From CAZEFK01 sp964511405 (lineage in GTDB: Bacteria; Pseudomonadota; Alphaproteobacteria; Elsterales; Elsteraceae), in assembly GCA_964511405.1 (NCBI GenBank), contig CAZEFK010000082.1, positions 1 to 29,862 on the forward strand: a stretch of DNA of 29,862 nucleotides, written 5' to 3'. Made by a program: the position numbers and the translations under genes. Below the pieces are notes generated by a model that was not told where the DNA came from, did not search any database, and saw only the letters and a list, made by a program, of their open reading frames with translations. This document shows positions 1-7,171 of this stretch, piece after piece. Numbering within the stretch: the first letter of the stretch is position 1; each line of letters opens with the position of its first letter.

Positions 1-258
1 GCCGAGCTGCGCCTGCCGCCGCGCGACGGTCACACCGGCGCCCGGCCGCCCGGCGGCATCGGCTTCGCCGCCTCCCGCGGCGGCGATGTGGTCGGCGACC
101 ATGTGGTCACCTTCGCCGGCGACGGCGAGCGGCTGGAGCTGGCCCATCGCTCGGCCAGCCGCCGCATCTACGCCGCCGGCGCCGTGCGCGCCGCCCTGTG
201 GGTGGTCGACCGCCCGCCCGGCCGCTACGGCATGCGCGAGGTGCTGGGGCTGGCTTAA
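1..258 (+). CDS. dapB: 4-hydroxy-tetrahydrodipicolinate reductase, C-terminal part
   Basis: This is the last 85 codons of DapB; the 5' end lies outside the window. DapB reduces the dihydrodipicolinate precursor with NAD(P)H in the diaminopimelate/lysine pathway, in the cytoplasm. The visible part carries the typical C-terminal domain: GIGFAASRGGDVVGDHVV, then GERLELAHRSASRRIYAAGAVRAALW, ending YGMREVLGLA. This matches the family's GERLE.tH.A.sR..fA.GA.rAa.w signature, which forms part of the tetramerisation and substrate domain. Its TAA stop shares the bases TTAA with the stop of the convergent DUF2244 gene, a 4-nt overlap. Identification is confident although the Rossmann domain is not visible. 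Confidence 0.93.
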   Translation, partial: AELRLPPRDGHTGARPPGGIGFAASRGGDVVGDHVVTFAGDGERLELAHRSASRRIYAAGAVRAALWVVDRPPGRYGMREVLGLA

Positions 259-740
259 GTCGCCGCTCCGAAATCCGGTCGGCGGACCTCCGCCAGCGCG
301 GCCCGCAGGGCATCGGCCAGGGACAGGCGCTCGACCGGGGCCAGGAACGAGCCCAGGACCAGGCTGCGGCCGTGGCTCCATAGCCGCAGCACCGGCTGGC
401 GGCCGCTGACCTGGTCCAGCTCGACGCGCAGCCAGTAGGGCTGGAAGCGGAACAGCCGGCGGCGGCCGTGATGGGTCACCCGCTCGACCAGCAGCTCCTC
501 GCGGGTCAGCCTTATGTGCTCATAGGCCCGGGCCCGGCCGTAGCTGATCCGGAACGCCAGGTACAGCCCGGCCACGTCCAGCCCCATGAAGCCGATCACC
601 GGCCATGCCCCGATCAGGTAGAACAGCAGCCCGAGGCTGGTGCTGGCCGTGCCCATCAGCGCCATCACGATCAGGAACCCCCGCGGCGGCAGCGACCGGG
701 TCGGCTTGATCACGGCTTCGTAGAGCGGCACGGTCGACAT
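255..740 (-). CDS. DUF2244 domain membrane protein
   Basis: A 161-aa protein of the DUF2244 family, which is common in alphaproteobacteria and has no assigned function. The N-terminus (MSTVPLYEAVIKPTRSLPPRG) is followed by two hydrophobic stretches at about residues 20-45 and 47-66, probably a membrane hairpin. A soluble C-terminal half follows, with the family-like pattern RLTREELLVERV and PYWLRVELD. The frame stays open upstream to 824, but that extension runs into nth and is rich in Arg and Pro, so I start at the ATG at 740. No strong Shine-Dalgarno is visible. The gene is convergent with dapB (stops share 4 nt) and divergent from nth, with only 29 nt between the two start codons. Confidence 0.85.
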   Translation of the reverse strand: MSTVPLYEAVIKPTRSLPPRGFLIVMALMGTASTSLGLLFYLIGAWPVIGFMGLDVAGLYLAFRISYGRARAYEHIRLTREELLVERVTHHGRRRLFRFQPYWLRVELDQVSGRQPVLRLWSHGRSLVLGSFLAPVERLSLADALRAALAEVRRPDFGAAT

Positions 741-769
741 TCTGCGCGGCCCAGGGAGTGGCGGGATCG

Positions 770-1507
770 ATGGCTGATGATGGAACGAGCAAGCGGCGCG
801 GTAAAGTTGCGCCCGCGGACGCACCCCGCATGCCCGACCGCCATGTCGCGCCGTTCTTCGCGGCCCTGTCGGCGTCGGATCCCGAGCCCGAGACCGAGCT
901 CCTCTACACCGACCCGTTCACGCTGCTGGTCGCGGTGGTGCTGTCGGCCCAGGCCACCGATGTCGGCGTCAACCGGGCGACCCCGGCCCTGTTCGCCGCC
1001 GCCCCGACCCCGGCCGCCATGGCGGCGCTGGGCGAAGCCGGCATCGCCCACCACATCAAGACCATCGGGCTCTACAACACGAAAGCCAAGAACGTGGCGG
1101 CGCTCGCCCGCATCCTGGTCGAGCGCCACGGCGGCCAGGTGCCCGCCGACCGCGCGGCGCTGGAGGCGCTGCCCGGGGTCGGGCGCAAGACCGCGAATGT
1201 CGTGCTCAACGTCGCCTTCGGCCAGCCGACCATCGCCGTCGACACCCACATCTTCCGGGTCGGCAACCGCACCGGCCTGGCACCGGGCCGCACCCCCGAG
1301 CAGGTCGAGGCCGGGCTGATGGCGCGGGTGCCGAAGAAATACCGGCAGCACGCCCACCATTGGCTGATCCTGCACGGCCGCTATGTCTGCAAGGCCCGCA
1401 AGCCGCTGTGCGGTGGCTGTCCGGCCCGGCGCTGGTGCGCCTATCCCGACAAGACCGACCTGTCGATCACCCCGGCCGACCGGCCGGAGCCGGTCGAGCC
1501 GGCTTAG
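770..1507 (+). CDS. nth: Endonuclease III
   Basis: Bifunctional DNA glycosylase/AP lyase that excises oxidised pyrimidines in base-excision repair. The 245-aa product has the helix-hairpin-helix LPGVGRKTA (residues 134-142) containing catalytic Lys140, and the VDTHIFRV segment with catalytic Asp158. A complete C-x6-C-x2-C-x5-C [4Fe-4S] loop is present (Cys207, 214, 217, 223). It is longer than E. coli Nth (211 aa) because of an N-terminal tail of about 25 residues and a short C-terminal tail. I chose ATG 770; a GTG at 758 is in frame and possible. The stop overlaps the stop of the convergent lipoprotein gene (TTAG, 1504-1507). Confidence 0.95.
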   Translation: MADDGTSKRRGKVAPADAPRMPDRHVAPFFAALSASDPEPETELLYTDPFTLLVAVVLSAQATDVGVNRATPALFAAAPTPAAMAALGEAGIAHHIKTIGLYNTKAKNVAALARILVERHGGQVPADRAALEALPGVGRKTANVVLNVAFGQPTIAVDTHIFRVGNRTGLAPGRTPEQVEAGLMARVPKKYRQHAHHWLILHGRYVCKARKPLCGGCPARRWCAYPDKTDLSITPADRPEPVEPA

Positions 1508-1941
1508 CTGGAGAGGCTGGCGAAGCAGTCGGCGGCCGGCACCGGCGAGCCGCCACGCGGCGACCCGATGTCGACATAGGTGACCCGCCAGCGCGCGCCC
1601 TCGGCATAGAGGAAGACGCTGAGCACGCACGCCGTGGACCGGTACTGCCAGACCTCGGCCGGCGCGTCGTGGCGCAGCATGGCGGGCACGCCGAGGGCGG
1701 CCTCCAGCGCGTCGCTATCGAGGCCGATCAGCTCGGCCGACTGCCGCACCCGGACCGGATCGCGCGGCCGCACGGCGGCCCGCGGCGGCACCCCCAGGGC
1801 CGCCAGCGTCACGGCGCCGGGCAGCGGCGCCGGTTGCACCGATGCCGCCCGACCCGCGACCGGCAACGGTGCCTCCCCGGCGCAACCGGCAAGCCCAAGC
1901 GCCGCGGCCAGACTCGCGACCCTGACGCAGACACGGCGCAC
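1504..1941 (-). CDS. Small predicted lipoprotein
   Basis: The 145-aa product begins with a short basic N-terminus and a hydrophobic core ending in a lipobox, LGLAGC, with the acceptor Cys at residue 20. This predicts export and lipidation. The GTG start at 1941 is chosen because it makes a signal peptide of normal length; the frame is open to 2055 but the extension overlaps bactofilin and would bury the lipobox. The mature part has a Pro/Ala linker and then a domain with SAELIGLDSDALEAALGVP, EVWQYRSTACVLSVFLY and two Cys (STAC, AADC) that could pair. The GLD..ALEAALG.P...R.....VWQY pattern recalls small outer-membrane lipoproteins, but I cannot name the family. It lies 19 nt behind bactofilin and is probably co-transcribed with it. 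Confidence 0.75.
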   Translation of the reverse strand: MRRVCVRVASLAAALGLAGCAGEAPLPVAGRAASVQPAPLPGAVTLAALGVPPRAAVRPRDPVRVRQSAELIGLDSDALEAALGVPAMLRHDAPAEVWQYRSTACVLSVFLYAEGARWRVTYVDIGSPRGGSPVPAADCFASLSS

Positions 1942-1960
1942 CTGGGCGACCCCGAACGGT

Positions 1961-2566
1961 TCAGTCGGCGGCTTGCTCTTCCACGCTGGCCGGCTTGGCG
2001 GTGGTCTGCACCTCGCCGGAGATCTCGCCGCCGCATTCGATCTCGATGCGGCCATAGCGCACCGTGCCGCTCACCTTGCCGGTGGCCCGGATCAGCAGGC
2101 GGTCGCGGACGATCAGATTGCCTTCGTAGCGGCCGGCGATCTCGGCCGTGTCGATCTCGGCCTTGCCGCGGAAGACTCCGCTCTCGGCGATCTCGATGCT
2201 GCGGCTGTCGGCCAGCGACGCGTCGACCGTCCCTTCGACCACCAGCACGTCGCAGGCGGTGATCTCGCCGCTCAGGCAGATGTCCCGGCCGACGGTCAGG
2301 CGCTTGCCCTCGGGCACATCAGGCTTGGCCGGCGGCAGCATCGGCGACGGCACCGGCCGGCGCCCGGCCTGGGCGGGCGGCAGGTCAGGCAACCGGCGGC
2401 CCAGCTCCGGCCGCGAGGCTTGGCCAGGCATCTTCAGGTCCCCCGGCGGCGGGCCGCGCCGCAGGGGCGGCAGCAGAGTAGCCGCGGCATTGGCATCGGA
2501 CAGCACCTCATTGGCCGGAAAGACCGGACTGGTATCGTCGGGCGACTTCTTCTTGCGGCGGAACAT
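1961..2566 (-). CDS. Bactofilin family cytoskeletal protein
   Basis: A 201-aa bactofilin (DUF583). Bactofilins polymerise without nucleotide into filaments at the membrane and position cell-wall enzymes. The central domain runs from about residue 88 (KRLTVGRDICLSGEI) to 185. It shows the repeating beta-helix rungs G.I..C..L.VEGTV, ESGVFRGKAEI, AEIAGRYEGNL and TGKVSGTVRYGRIEI.CGG.ISGEV. The N-terminus is short and basic (MFRRKKK) and followed by a Pro-rich linker of about 75 residues; the C-terminal tail is acidic. ATG 2566 is used; a TTG precedes it directly. It is divergent from a class A PBP gene, which fits a wall-synthesis role. Confidence 0.9.
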   Translation of the reverse strand: MFRRKKKSPDDTSPVFPANEVLSDANAAATLLPPLRRGPPPGDLKMPGQASRPELGRRLPDLPPAQAGRRPVPSPMLPPAKPDVPEGKRLTVGRDICLSGEITACDVLVVEGTVDASLADSRSIEIAESGVFRGKAEIDTAEIAGRYEGNLIVRDRLLIRATGKVSGTVRYGRIEIECGGEISGEVQTTAKPASVEEQAAD

Positions 2567-2747
2567 CAAGGGCGAACCATGGTTGCCGGACGGGGTGGCC
2601 GCACCTTAACCGACCGGCGCCCCGAATCGGAACATCCTACGCCGTCTCAGACCCCCGCGGCAAATTCTCCCTGGGTTTCCCCAGCATTCGTGGGATCTGC
2701 GGACCAGCCTGTGGCAGACGCCGGCGAATCACGCTAGGAGCGGGCCG

Positions 2748-4634
2748 ATGCGGCAGGAGCCCCATTTCGGTCCCCCCCACCCGGCGCCGGCGCCCCCATC
2801 CCCGGCGTCGCTGCCCCCGGCGCCCGCCCCGCCCGAACCGCCGCGGCGCCGGCGCTCCTGGACCCGGCGGCTGGCGTGGTTCTGCCTGCGCTGGACGCTG
2901 GTCGGCGCGATCTGGGCTGCGGTCGCCCTTGGCGCCGTGGCCGGCTATTACGCCTACCAGCTGCCGCCGATCGACAATCTGACCGACCAGTCGCGCCGCC
3001 CCGGCGTCACGGTGCTGGCGGCCGACGGCACCGTGCTGGCGAGCTATGGCGACCTCTATGGCGAGCCGGTCACGGTCGCCAGCCTGCCGCCCTATGTCTG
3101 GCAGGCCGTGGTCGCCATCGAGGATCGCCGGTTCCTGCATCATTTCGGGATCGATCCGATCGGCCTGGTCCGCGCCGCCTGGCGCAACCGGGCCGCCGGC
3201 CGGGTGGTCCAGGGCGGCAGCACGCTGACCCAGCAGGTCGCCAAGAACATCTTCCTGACCCCGGAGCGGACGATCCGGCGCAAGGTCCAGGAAGTCCTGC
3301 TGGCACTGTGGCTGGAGCATCGCTTCACCAAGGCCCAGATCCTCGACATCTATCTCAACCGCGTCTATTACGGCGCCGGCGCTTATGGCATCGATGCCGC
3401 GGCCCAGCGCTACTTCGCCAAACCGGCGCGCACGCTCACCCTGACCGAGGCCGCCGTGCTGGCCGGCATGCTGCGGGCGCCGACCCACTACAGCCCGCTG
3501 CGCGATCCGGTCCGCGCCGCCCAGCGCGCCGCGGTGGTGCTGGACAGCATGGTCGCCGCCGGCTTCGTGACCGCGGCCGAGGCCGATGCGGCGCGCCGCC
3601 CGGCCATGCCGGCGGCCCCCGCGGCCACGGACCGGCCGGGGCGCTATTTCTCGGACTGGGTGCTCGACCAGCTCCCGGGCTACGTCAACGTGGCCGATCG
3701 CGACATCGTGGTCGCGACGACCCTCGATACCCGCCTGCAGCGCATCGCCGAATCCGAGACCGCCGCGATCCTGGCCGCCGACGGCGCCAAAAAGCACGCC
3801 GGCCAGTCCGCAACCGTCGTGCTGGCCCGGGATGGCGCGGTCCGGGCCATGGTCGGCGGCCGCGACCACAGCGCCAGCGTCTTCAACCGCGCCGTCCTGG
3901 CCCAGCGACAGCCCGGCTCGGCGTTCAAGCTGTTCGTCTATCTGGCGGCGCTGGAGCACGGTCTGACCCCCGACAGCATGGCCGTGGACGAGCCGGTCAG
4001 CTTCGCCGGCTGGTCGCCGCGCAACTTCGAGCGGGACTTCCGCGGCCCGGTCAGCCTCGCCGACGCCTTCGCCTATTCCTTGAATACGGTGTCGGCCCGC
4101 CTGACCGCCGAGGTCGGGGCCCGCCGGGTGGCGGCGATGGCGCGGCGGATGGGCCTGACGACGCCGATCGGGTCCGACCTGTCGATCGCCCTCGGCACCT
4201 CGGCGGCCACCCTGATCGACATGACCGCGGCCTATGCCGCGGTCGCCGCCGGCGGTGAGGGCGTGCTGCCCTACGGCATCGCCGAGATCCGCGATCGCAA
4301 GGGTGCCGTGCTGTGGCGCCGCACCGGCTTCGGGCCGGGACCGGCGATCGCGCCGGAGATCGCGGCCGAGGCCGAGCGCCTGCTGGCCGGCGTCATCCGG
4401 TACGGCACCGGCAAGGCCGCGGCCCTGGCGGTGCCGGCCTACGGCAAGACCGGCACCACCCAGGACAGCCGCGACGCCTGGTTCCTGGGCTTCGCCGGCG
4501 GCCTGACCGCCGGCGTCTGGTTCGGCAACGACGACGACACGCCGATGGACAAGGTGGTCGGCGGCGACCTGCCGGCGCGCCTGTGGCAGAAGATCATGAC
4601 CGCCGCGGTCGTGACCCAGGCCGCGGCGCCTTAG
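2748..4634 (+). CDS. Class A penicillin-binding protein (PBP1 family)
   Basis: Bifunctional peptidoglycan synthase of 628 aa. Residues 1-37 are a Pro-rich cytoplasmic tail ending in RRRR, followed by one membrane anchor at about 43-70. The GT51 glycosyltransferase domain has EDRRFLHHFG (catalytic Glu125), QGGSTLTQQ (155-163) and RKVQE..LALWLE. The transpeptidase domain has the acylation motif SAFK (Ser391), SLN (444-446) and KTGTT (567-571), so both activities look intact. An AGGAG ribosome binding site at 2736-2740 sits 7 nt before the ATG. It is divergent from the bactofilin gene and its stop overlaps the stop of the convergent MFS gene by 4 nt. The Pro-rich tail is unlike the short tails of many PBP1A proteins and could be a protein-interaction segment. 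Confidence 0.95.
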   Translation: MRQEPHFGPPHPAPAPPSPASLPPAPAPPEPPRRRRSWTRRLAWFCLRWTLVGAIWAAVALGAVAGYYAYQLPPIDNLTDQSRRPGVTVLAADGTVLASYGDLYGEPVTVASLPPYVWQAVVAIEDRRFLHHFGIDPIGLVRAAWRNRAAGRVVQGGSTLTQQVAKNIFLTPERTIRRKVQEVLLALWLEHRFTKAQILDIYLNRVYYGAGAYGIDAAAQRYFAKPARTLTLTEAAVLAGMLRAPTHYSPLRDPVRAAQRAAVVLDSMVAAGFVTAAEADAARRPAMPAAPAATDRPGRYFSDWVLDQLPGYVNVADRDIVVATTLDTRLQRIAESETAAILAADGAKKHAGQSATVVLARDGAVRAMVGGRDHSASVFNRAVLAQRQPGSAFKLFVYLAALEHGLTPDSMAVDEPVSFAGWSPRNFERDFRGPVSLADAFAYSLNTVSARLTAEVGARRVAAMARRMGLTTPIGSDLSIALGTSAATLIDMTAAYAAVAAGGEGVLPYGIAEIRDRKGAVLWRRTGFGPGPAIAPEIAAEAERLLAGVIRYGTGKAAALAVPAYGKTGTTQDSRDAWFLGFAGGLTAGVWFGNDDDTPMDKVVGGDLPARLWQKIMTAAVVTQAAAP

Positions 4635-5857
4635 GCGCGCGGCACCAGCCAGCGGAACGCGGCGGCGCCGGCCGCCGCCACCGTCAGCATCGACAGCGCC
4701 ATGACCACGCCGCTGCCCTGCGACAGCTGGCCGACCGCCACGCCCACCACTGCCGCCCCGACCATCTGCGCGAAGCCCAGCAGCGACGAGGCGGCGCCGG
4801 CGATGTGCGGGAACGGTTCGAGCGCGCCGGCGAAGCCGTTGGGCATGATCAGGCCGGTGCCGATCATGACGGCCATCGTCGGCAGCACCACGGCGAAACC
4901 GCCAAGGCCGAAGCCGCCGGCCGGGTCGCCCACGGTCAGCAGGACCATGGCGCCGGCCGCCGCCACCTGCACCGCCTGGCCGGCGCGGATCAGCCGGTCG
5001 ATGCCGGTGCGGCGGGTGAGCCGGCTGGTCAGCAGGCCGCCGATCATGTAGCCCAGGCACACCAGCGCGAACATTGGGCCGAACCACGCCGGCGGCACGC
5101 CGTACCAGTCGATCAGGACGAAGGACGATCCGGACAGGAAGGCGAACAGCGCGCCATAGGCGGCAGCGACGCTGAGGCTGTAGCCGAGATACGCGCGATG
5201 GCGGACCAGGGCGGCATAGTTGGCCAGGAGCGCCGCCGGCGCCAGCGCCGACCGGTCGAGCCGGCGGTTGGTCTCGCCGACCACCGCCAGGGTCGCGGCC
5301 AGGATCAGGGCGCCGAACCCGGCCAGGGCCAGGAAGATCGACGGCCAGCCGGCGGCGGCGGCCAGCCAGGCGCCGATAGCCGGCGCCACCGCCGGGGCCA
5401 GCGACATGGCGGTCGACATCAGCCCGAGGATGCGCGCGGCCTCGCTGCGCGCGACCAGGTCGCGCACCATCGCGCGGCCCAGCACCGGGCCGCTGCAGGC
5501 GCCCAGCGCCTGCAGGAAGCGCGCGGCGATCAAGGCCTCGATGGTCGGCGCGGCGGCGCAGGCGAGGCTGGCGGCAACGAACAGCAGGATCCCCGACGCC
5601 ACCACCGGCCGCCGCCCGAAGCGGTCGCTGAGCGGCCCGAAGGCGAGCTGGCCGACCGCGAACCCGACCATGAACACGCTGAGCGTCAGCTGGGCCGTGC
5701 CCATGCCGGCACCCAGCGACCGGCCGAGGCCGGGCAGCGCCGGCAGGTACATGTCGGTCGACAGCGGGCCGAACGCCACAAGCGCGGTCAGCACCAGCAC
5801 GACGCGCCAGCCGACCGGGCGGCCGACCTCAGCCGTAGCGGAGGAGGTCTGCGCCAT
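4631..5857 (-). CDS. Bcr/CflA-type MFS multidrug exporter
   Basis: A 408-aa, 12-helix major facilitator. The N-terminal motif LTALVAFGPLSTDMYLPALPGL is the Bcr/CflA drug-resistance signature, and FGPLSDRFGRRPV is MFS motif A. ARFLQALGACSGPVLGRAMVRD matches the family's helix 4-5 region. It is predicted to be a proton-coupled exporter of small toxic compounds in the inner membrane; the substrate is unknown. The start at 5857 (MAQTSSATAEVG) overlaps the 3' end of the upstream peptidase gene by 29 nt, suggesting co-transcription and perhaps translational coupling. The frame extends to 5974, but that extension has no transporter character. Confidence 0.9.
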   Translation of the reverse strand: MAQTSSATAEVGRPVGWRVVLVLTALVAFGPLSTDMYLPALPGLGRSLGAGMGTAQLTLSVFMVGFAVGQLAFGPLSDRFGRRPVVASGILLFVAASLACAAAPTIEALIAARFLQALGACSGPVLGRAMVRDLVARSEAARILGLMSTAMSLAPAVAPAIGAWLAAAAGWPSIFLALAGFGALILAATLAVVGETNRRLDRSALAPAALLANYAALVRHRAYLGYSLSVAAAYGALFAFLSGSSFVLIDWYGVPPAWFGPMFALVCLGYMIGGLLTSRLTRRTGIDRLIRAGQAVQVAAAGAMVLLTVGDPAGGFGLGGFAVVLPTMAVMIGTGLIMPNGFAGALEPFPHIAGAASSLLGFAQMVGAAVVGVAVGQLSQGSGVVMALSMLTVAAAGAAAFRWLVPRA

Positions 5858-6566
5858 GGGTCTTGAGCCAGCCGCGCGCGACGCGGGCATCGGGCACCAG
5901 GCCGTCGACCACCCGCCAGAAGCGTGGGCTGTGATTGAGTTCCACCAGATGCGCGACCTCGTGGGCGACGACATAGGTCAGCACGGTGTCGGGCGCCAGG
6001 ATCAGGCGCCAGGAAAAGCTGAGGTCGCCGCGCGCCGAGCAGCTGCCCCAGCGGGTCTTGGCGTCGCCCAGCCGCAGCCGCCCGGCCGCCCGGCCGACCC
6101 CCGCCGCAAAGCGCTGCACGCGCGGCGCGATCTCGGCGCGCGCCTGGGCCTTCAGGAAGTCGCCAACCCGCCGCGCGAAATGGAGCTCGGCCCCGGCCAC
6201 CAGCAGGCGGTCGCCGTCGAGCCGGGCGGGTGGCCCGCGATGGCCGGCATGAACCAGACAGGTCGGCCGGCCCAGCACCGGCACGACCGCGCCGGGCGTG
6301 AAGGGCACACGGCCGGGCAGCCGCGCGATCCGGGCCGCGATCCAGCCGGCATTGGCCTGAGCGAAGCGCGTCGCCTCGGCCAGCCGCACGCCATCGGGCA
6401 CGACCAGTTCGACGCCCTCGCGTCCCGGCTCGACGCGCAGCCATAGGCGCCGGGCCCGGCTGCTGATCCGAACCGGAACCTCGATCGGGCCGGCCGGGCC
6501 GTCGATGGCGACCGCCGGAGGCAGCAGCGGGGCCGAGCGCGCCCGGCGAAGCGGCAGCAGGGGCAT
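5829..6566 (-). CDS. YgjP/SprT-like M48-type metallopeptidase (DUF45)
   Basis: A 245-aa protein of the YgjP-like family. The zinc signature HEVAHLVELNHSPRFW supplies two His and the Glu. The preceding KTRWGSCSARGDLSFSWRLILAP is the family hallmark (TRWGSCS...L...WRL). The N-terminal part has the family pattern SRARRLWLRV..G..VELVVP. YgjP relatives are cytosolic zinc proteins of uncertain substrate. I start at ATG 6566; the frame is open to an ATG at 6683, but that extension translates a G-rich repeat and a promoter-like segment. There is no Shine-Dalgarno before 6566, and a GCTACAAG -10-like element ends 7 nt upstream, so the mRNA may be leaderless. Confidence 0.88.
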   Translation of the reverse strand: MPLLPLRRARSAPLLPPAVAIDGPAGPIEVPVRISSRARRLWLRVEPGREGVELVVPDGVRLAEATRFAQANAGWIAARIARLPGRVPFTPGAVVPVLGRPTCLVHAGHRGPPARLDGDRLLVAGAELHFARRVGDFLKAQARAEIAPRVQRFAAGVGRAAGRLRLGDAKTRWGSCSARGDLSFSWRLILAPDTVLTYVVAHEVAHLVELNHSPRFWRVVDGLVPDARVARGWLKTHGADLLRYG

Positions 6567-6573
6567 CGGGTTG

Positions 6574-6581
6574 CTTGTAGC
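6574..6581 (-). promoter_or_regulatory. Candidate -10 element (GCTACAAG) of the metallopeptidase gene
   Basis: On the minus strand TGCTACAAG is followed by seven bases and then the ATG at 6566. It matches 7 of 8 positions of the Caulobacter housekeeping -10 consensus GCTANAWC. The position would place transcription start at or next to the start codon. No convincing -35 was found, so this is a pattern match only. Confidence 0.35.
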
Positions 6582-6614
6582 ATGGCCGCGCCCGGGAACA
6601 AGCCCAACCCCGCG

Positions 6615-6638
6615 CCCCGACCCCGACCCCGACCCCCC
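6615..6638 (-). repeat. Hexanucleotide repeat with G-quadruplex potential
   Basis: The plus strand reads three copies of CCCCGA followed by six C. The minus strand therefore has four runs of at least four G separated by TC, a very compact quadruplex motif. A further CCCC at 6608-6611 supplies a fifth run. It lies 49-72 nt upstream of the metallopeptidase ATG on that gene's coding strand. Confidence 0.6.
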
Positions 6639-6762
6639 GGCGAGGTGCCGAGCACGGCCGCCTATATCACGTTGACCAGACATATCTGTGATTTCGCGCT
6701 GTGATCGCGATTACTTTGGACCGCAATTTTATGTAAATCGTTTTTGTAGGCCTTTACCTGAG

Positions 6763-6778
6763 TTAGCGGTATATTAAC
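6763..6778 (+). promoter_or_regulatory. CtrA-like binding site
   Basis: TTAG, seven bases (CGGTATA), then TTAAC matches the alphaproteobacterial CtrA consensus TTAA-N7-TTAAC at 8 of 9 fixed positions. It ends 25 nt before the ATG at 6804 and lies in a distinctly AT-rich patch (about 6661-6780) inside a GC-rich genome. TATATT at 6770-6775 could serve as a -10 overlapping the site. Whether CtrA exists in this organism cannot be seen here. Confidence 0.45.
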
Positions 6779-6803
6779 CGTGAAGTTCGGGCGGGGGTTG
6801 GCC

Positions 6804-7163
6804 ATGAGGGTACGCGAGGACGCCGATCGCTTCACCCTGGAGCATTTTGGCAGCCAGGGCTGGCAGGTGTTGAGCGAGGTCCGGAGCATGGATGCCGCCA
6901 TGCTGAAGGCACGGAGCCTGTTTCAGGACAACCCTGCGATCCATCTGCGCATCGCGGTGCACTCTCCCAGCGCGAAGAAGATCTACCCCCTGCGCGCGCC
7001 CCGCGTCGAAGCTGCGGCGGCGCGGACTCACAGCGGCCCGGACCTCTCCCATATCAAACAAGTCACCGATCGGCTCCTGATGATCGCCGCCGGCGGCATC
7101 GCCATCGTTATTCTTGGCGTGCTGGTGCTTCAGGCCGTATCGATGCTGGCCACGCCGTCCTAG
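6804..7163 (+). CDS. Small tail-anchored membrane protein, unknown function
   Basis: The product is 119 aa and I do not recognise it. The N-terminal part (FTLEHFGSQGWQVLSEVRSMDAAMLKARSLFQDNP) looks like a small alpha/beta domain. After a basic linker (residues about 65-90) comes one strongly hydrophobic helix at about 93-117 (LLMIAAGGIAIVILGVLVLQAV), only a couple of residues from the C-terminus, so it is probably tail-anchored with the domain in the cytoplasm. I use ATG 6804, preceded by a GGGGG run; a GTG at 6780 is in frame but overlaps the CtrA-like site. It is convergent with cobB, with 8 nt between the stops. Base composition of the coding part is normal for the window. Confidence 0.7.
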   Translation: MRVREDADRFTLEHFGSQGWQVLSEVRSMDAAMLKARSLFQDNPAIHLRIAVHSPSAKKIYPLRAPRVEAAAARTHSGPDLSHIKQVTDRLLMIAAGGIAIVILGVLVLQAVSMLATPS

Positions 7164-7171
7164 GGCCTGGC

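Noticed and set aside
2637..5087. Very long open frame (over 800 codons) on the minus strand opposite the class A PBP gene
   Set aside because: It is the antisense shadow of a high-GC gene: Arg/Gly/His-rich, no domain motifs, and it covers the real PBP and MFS genes.
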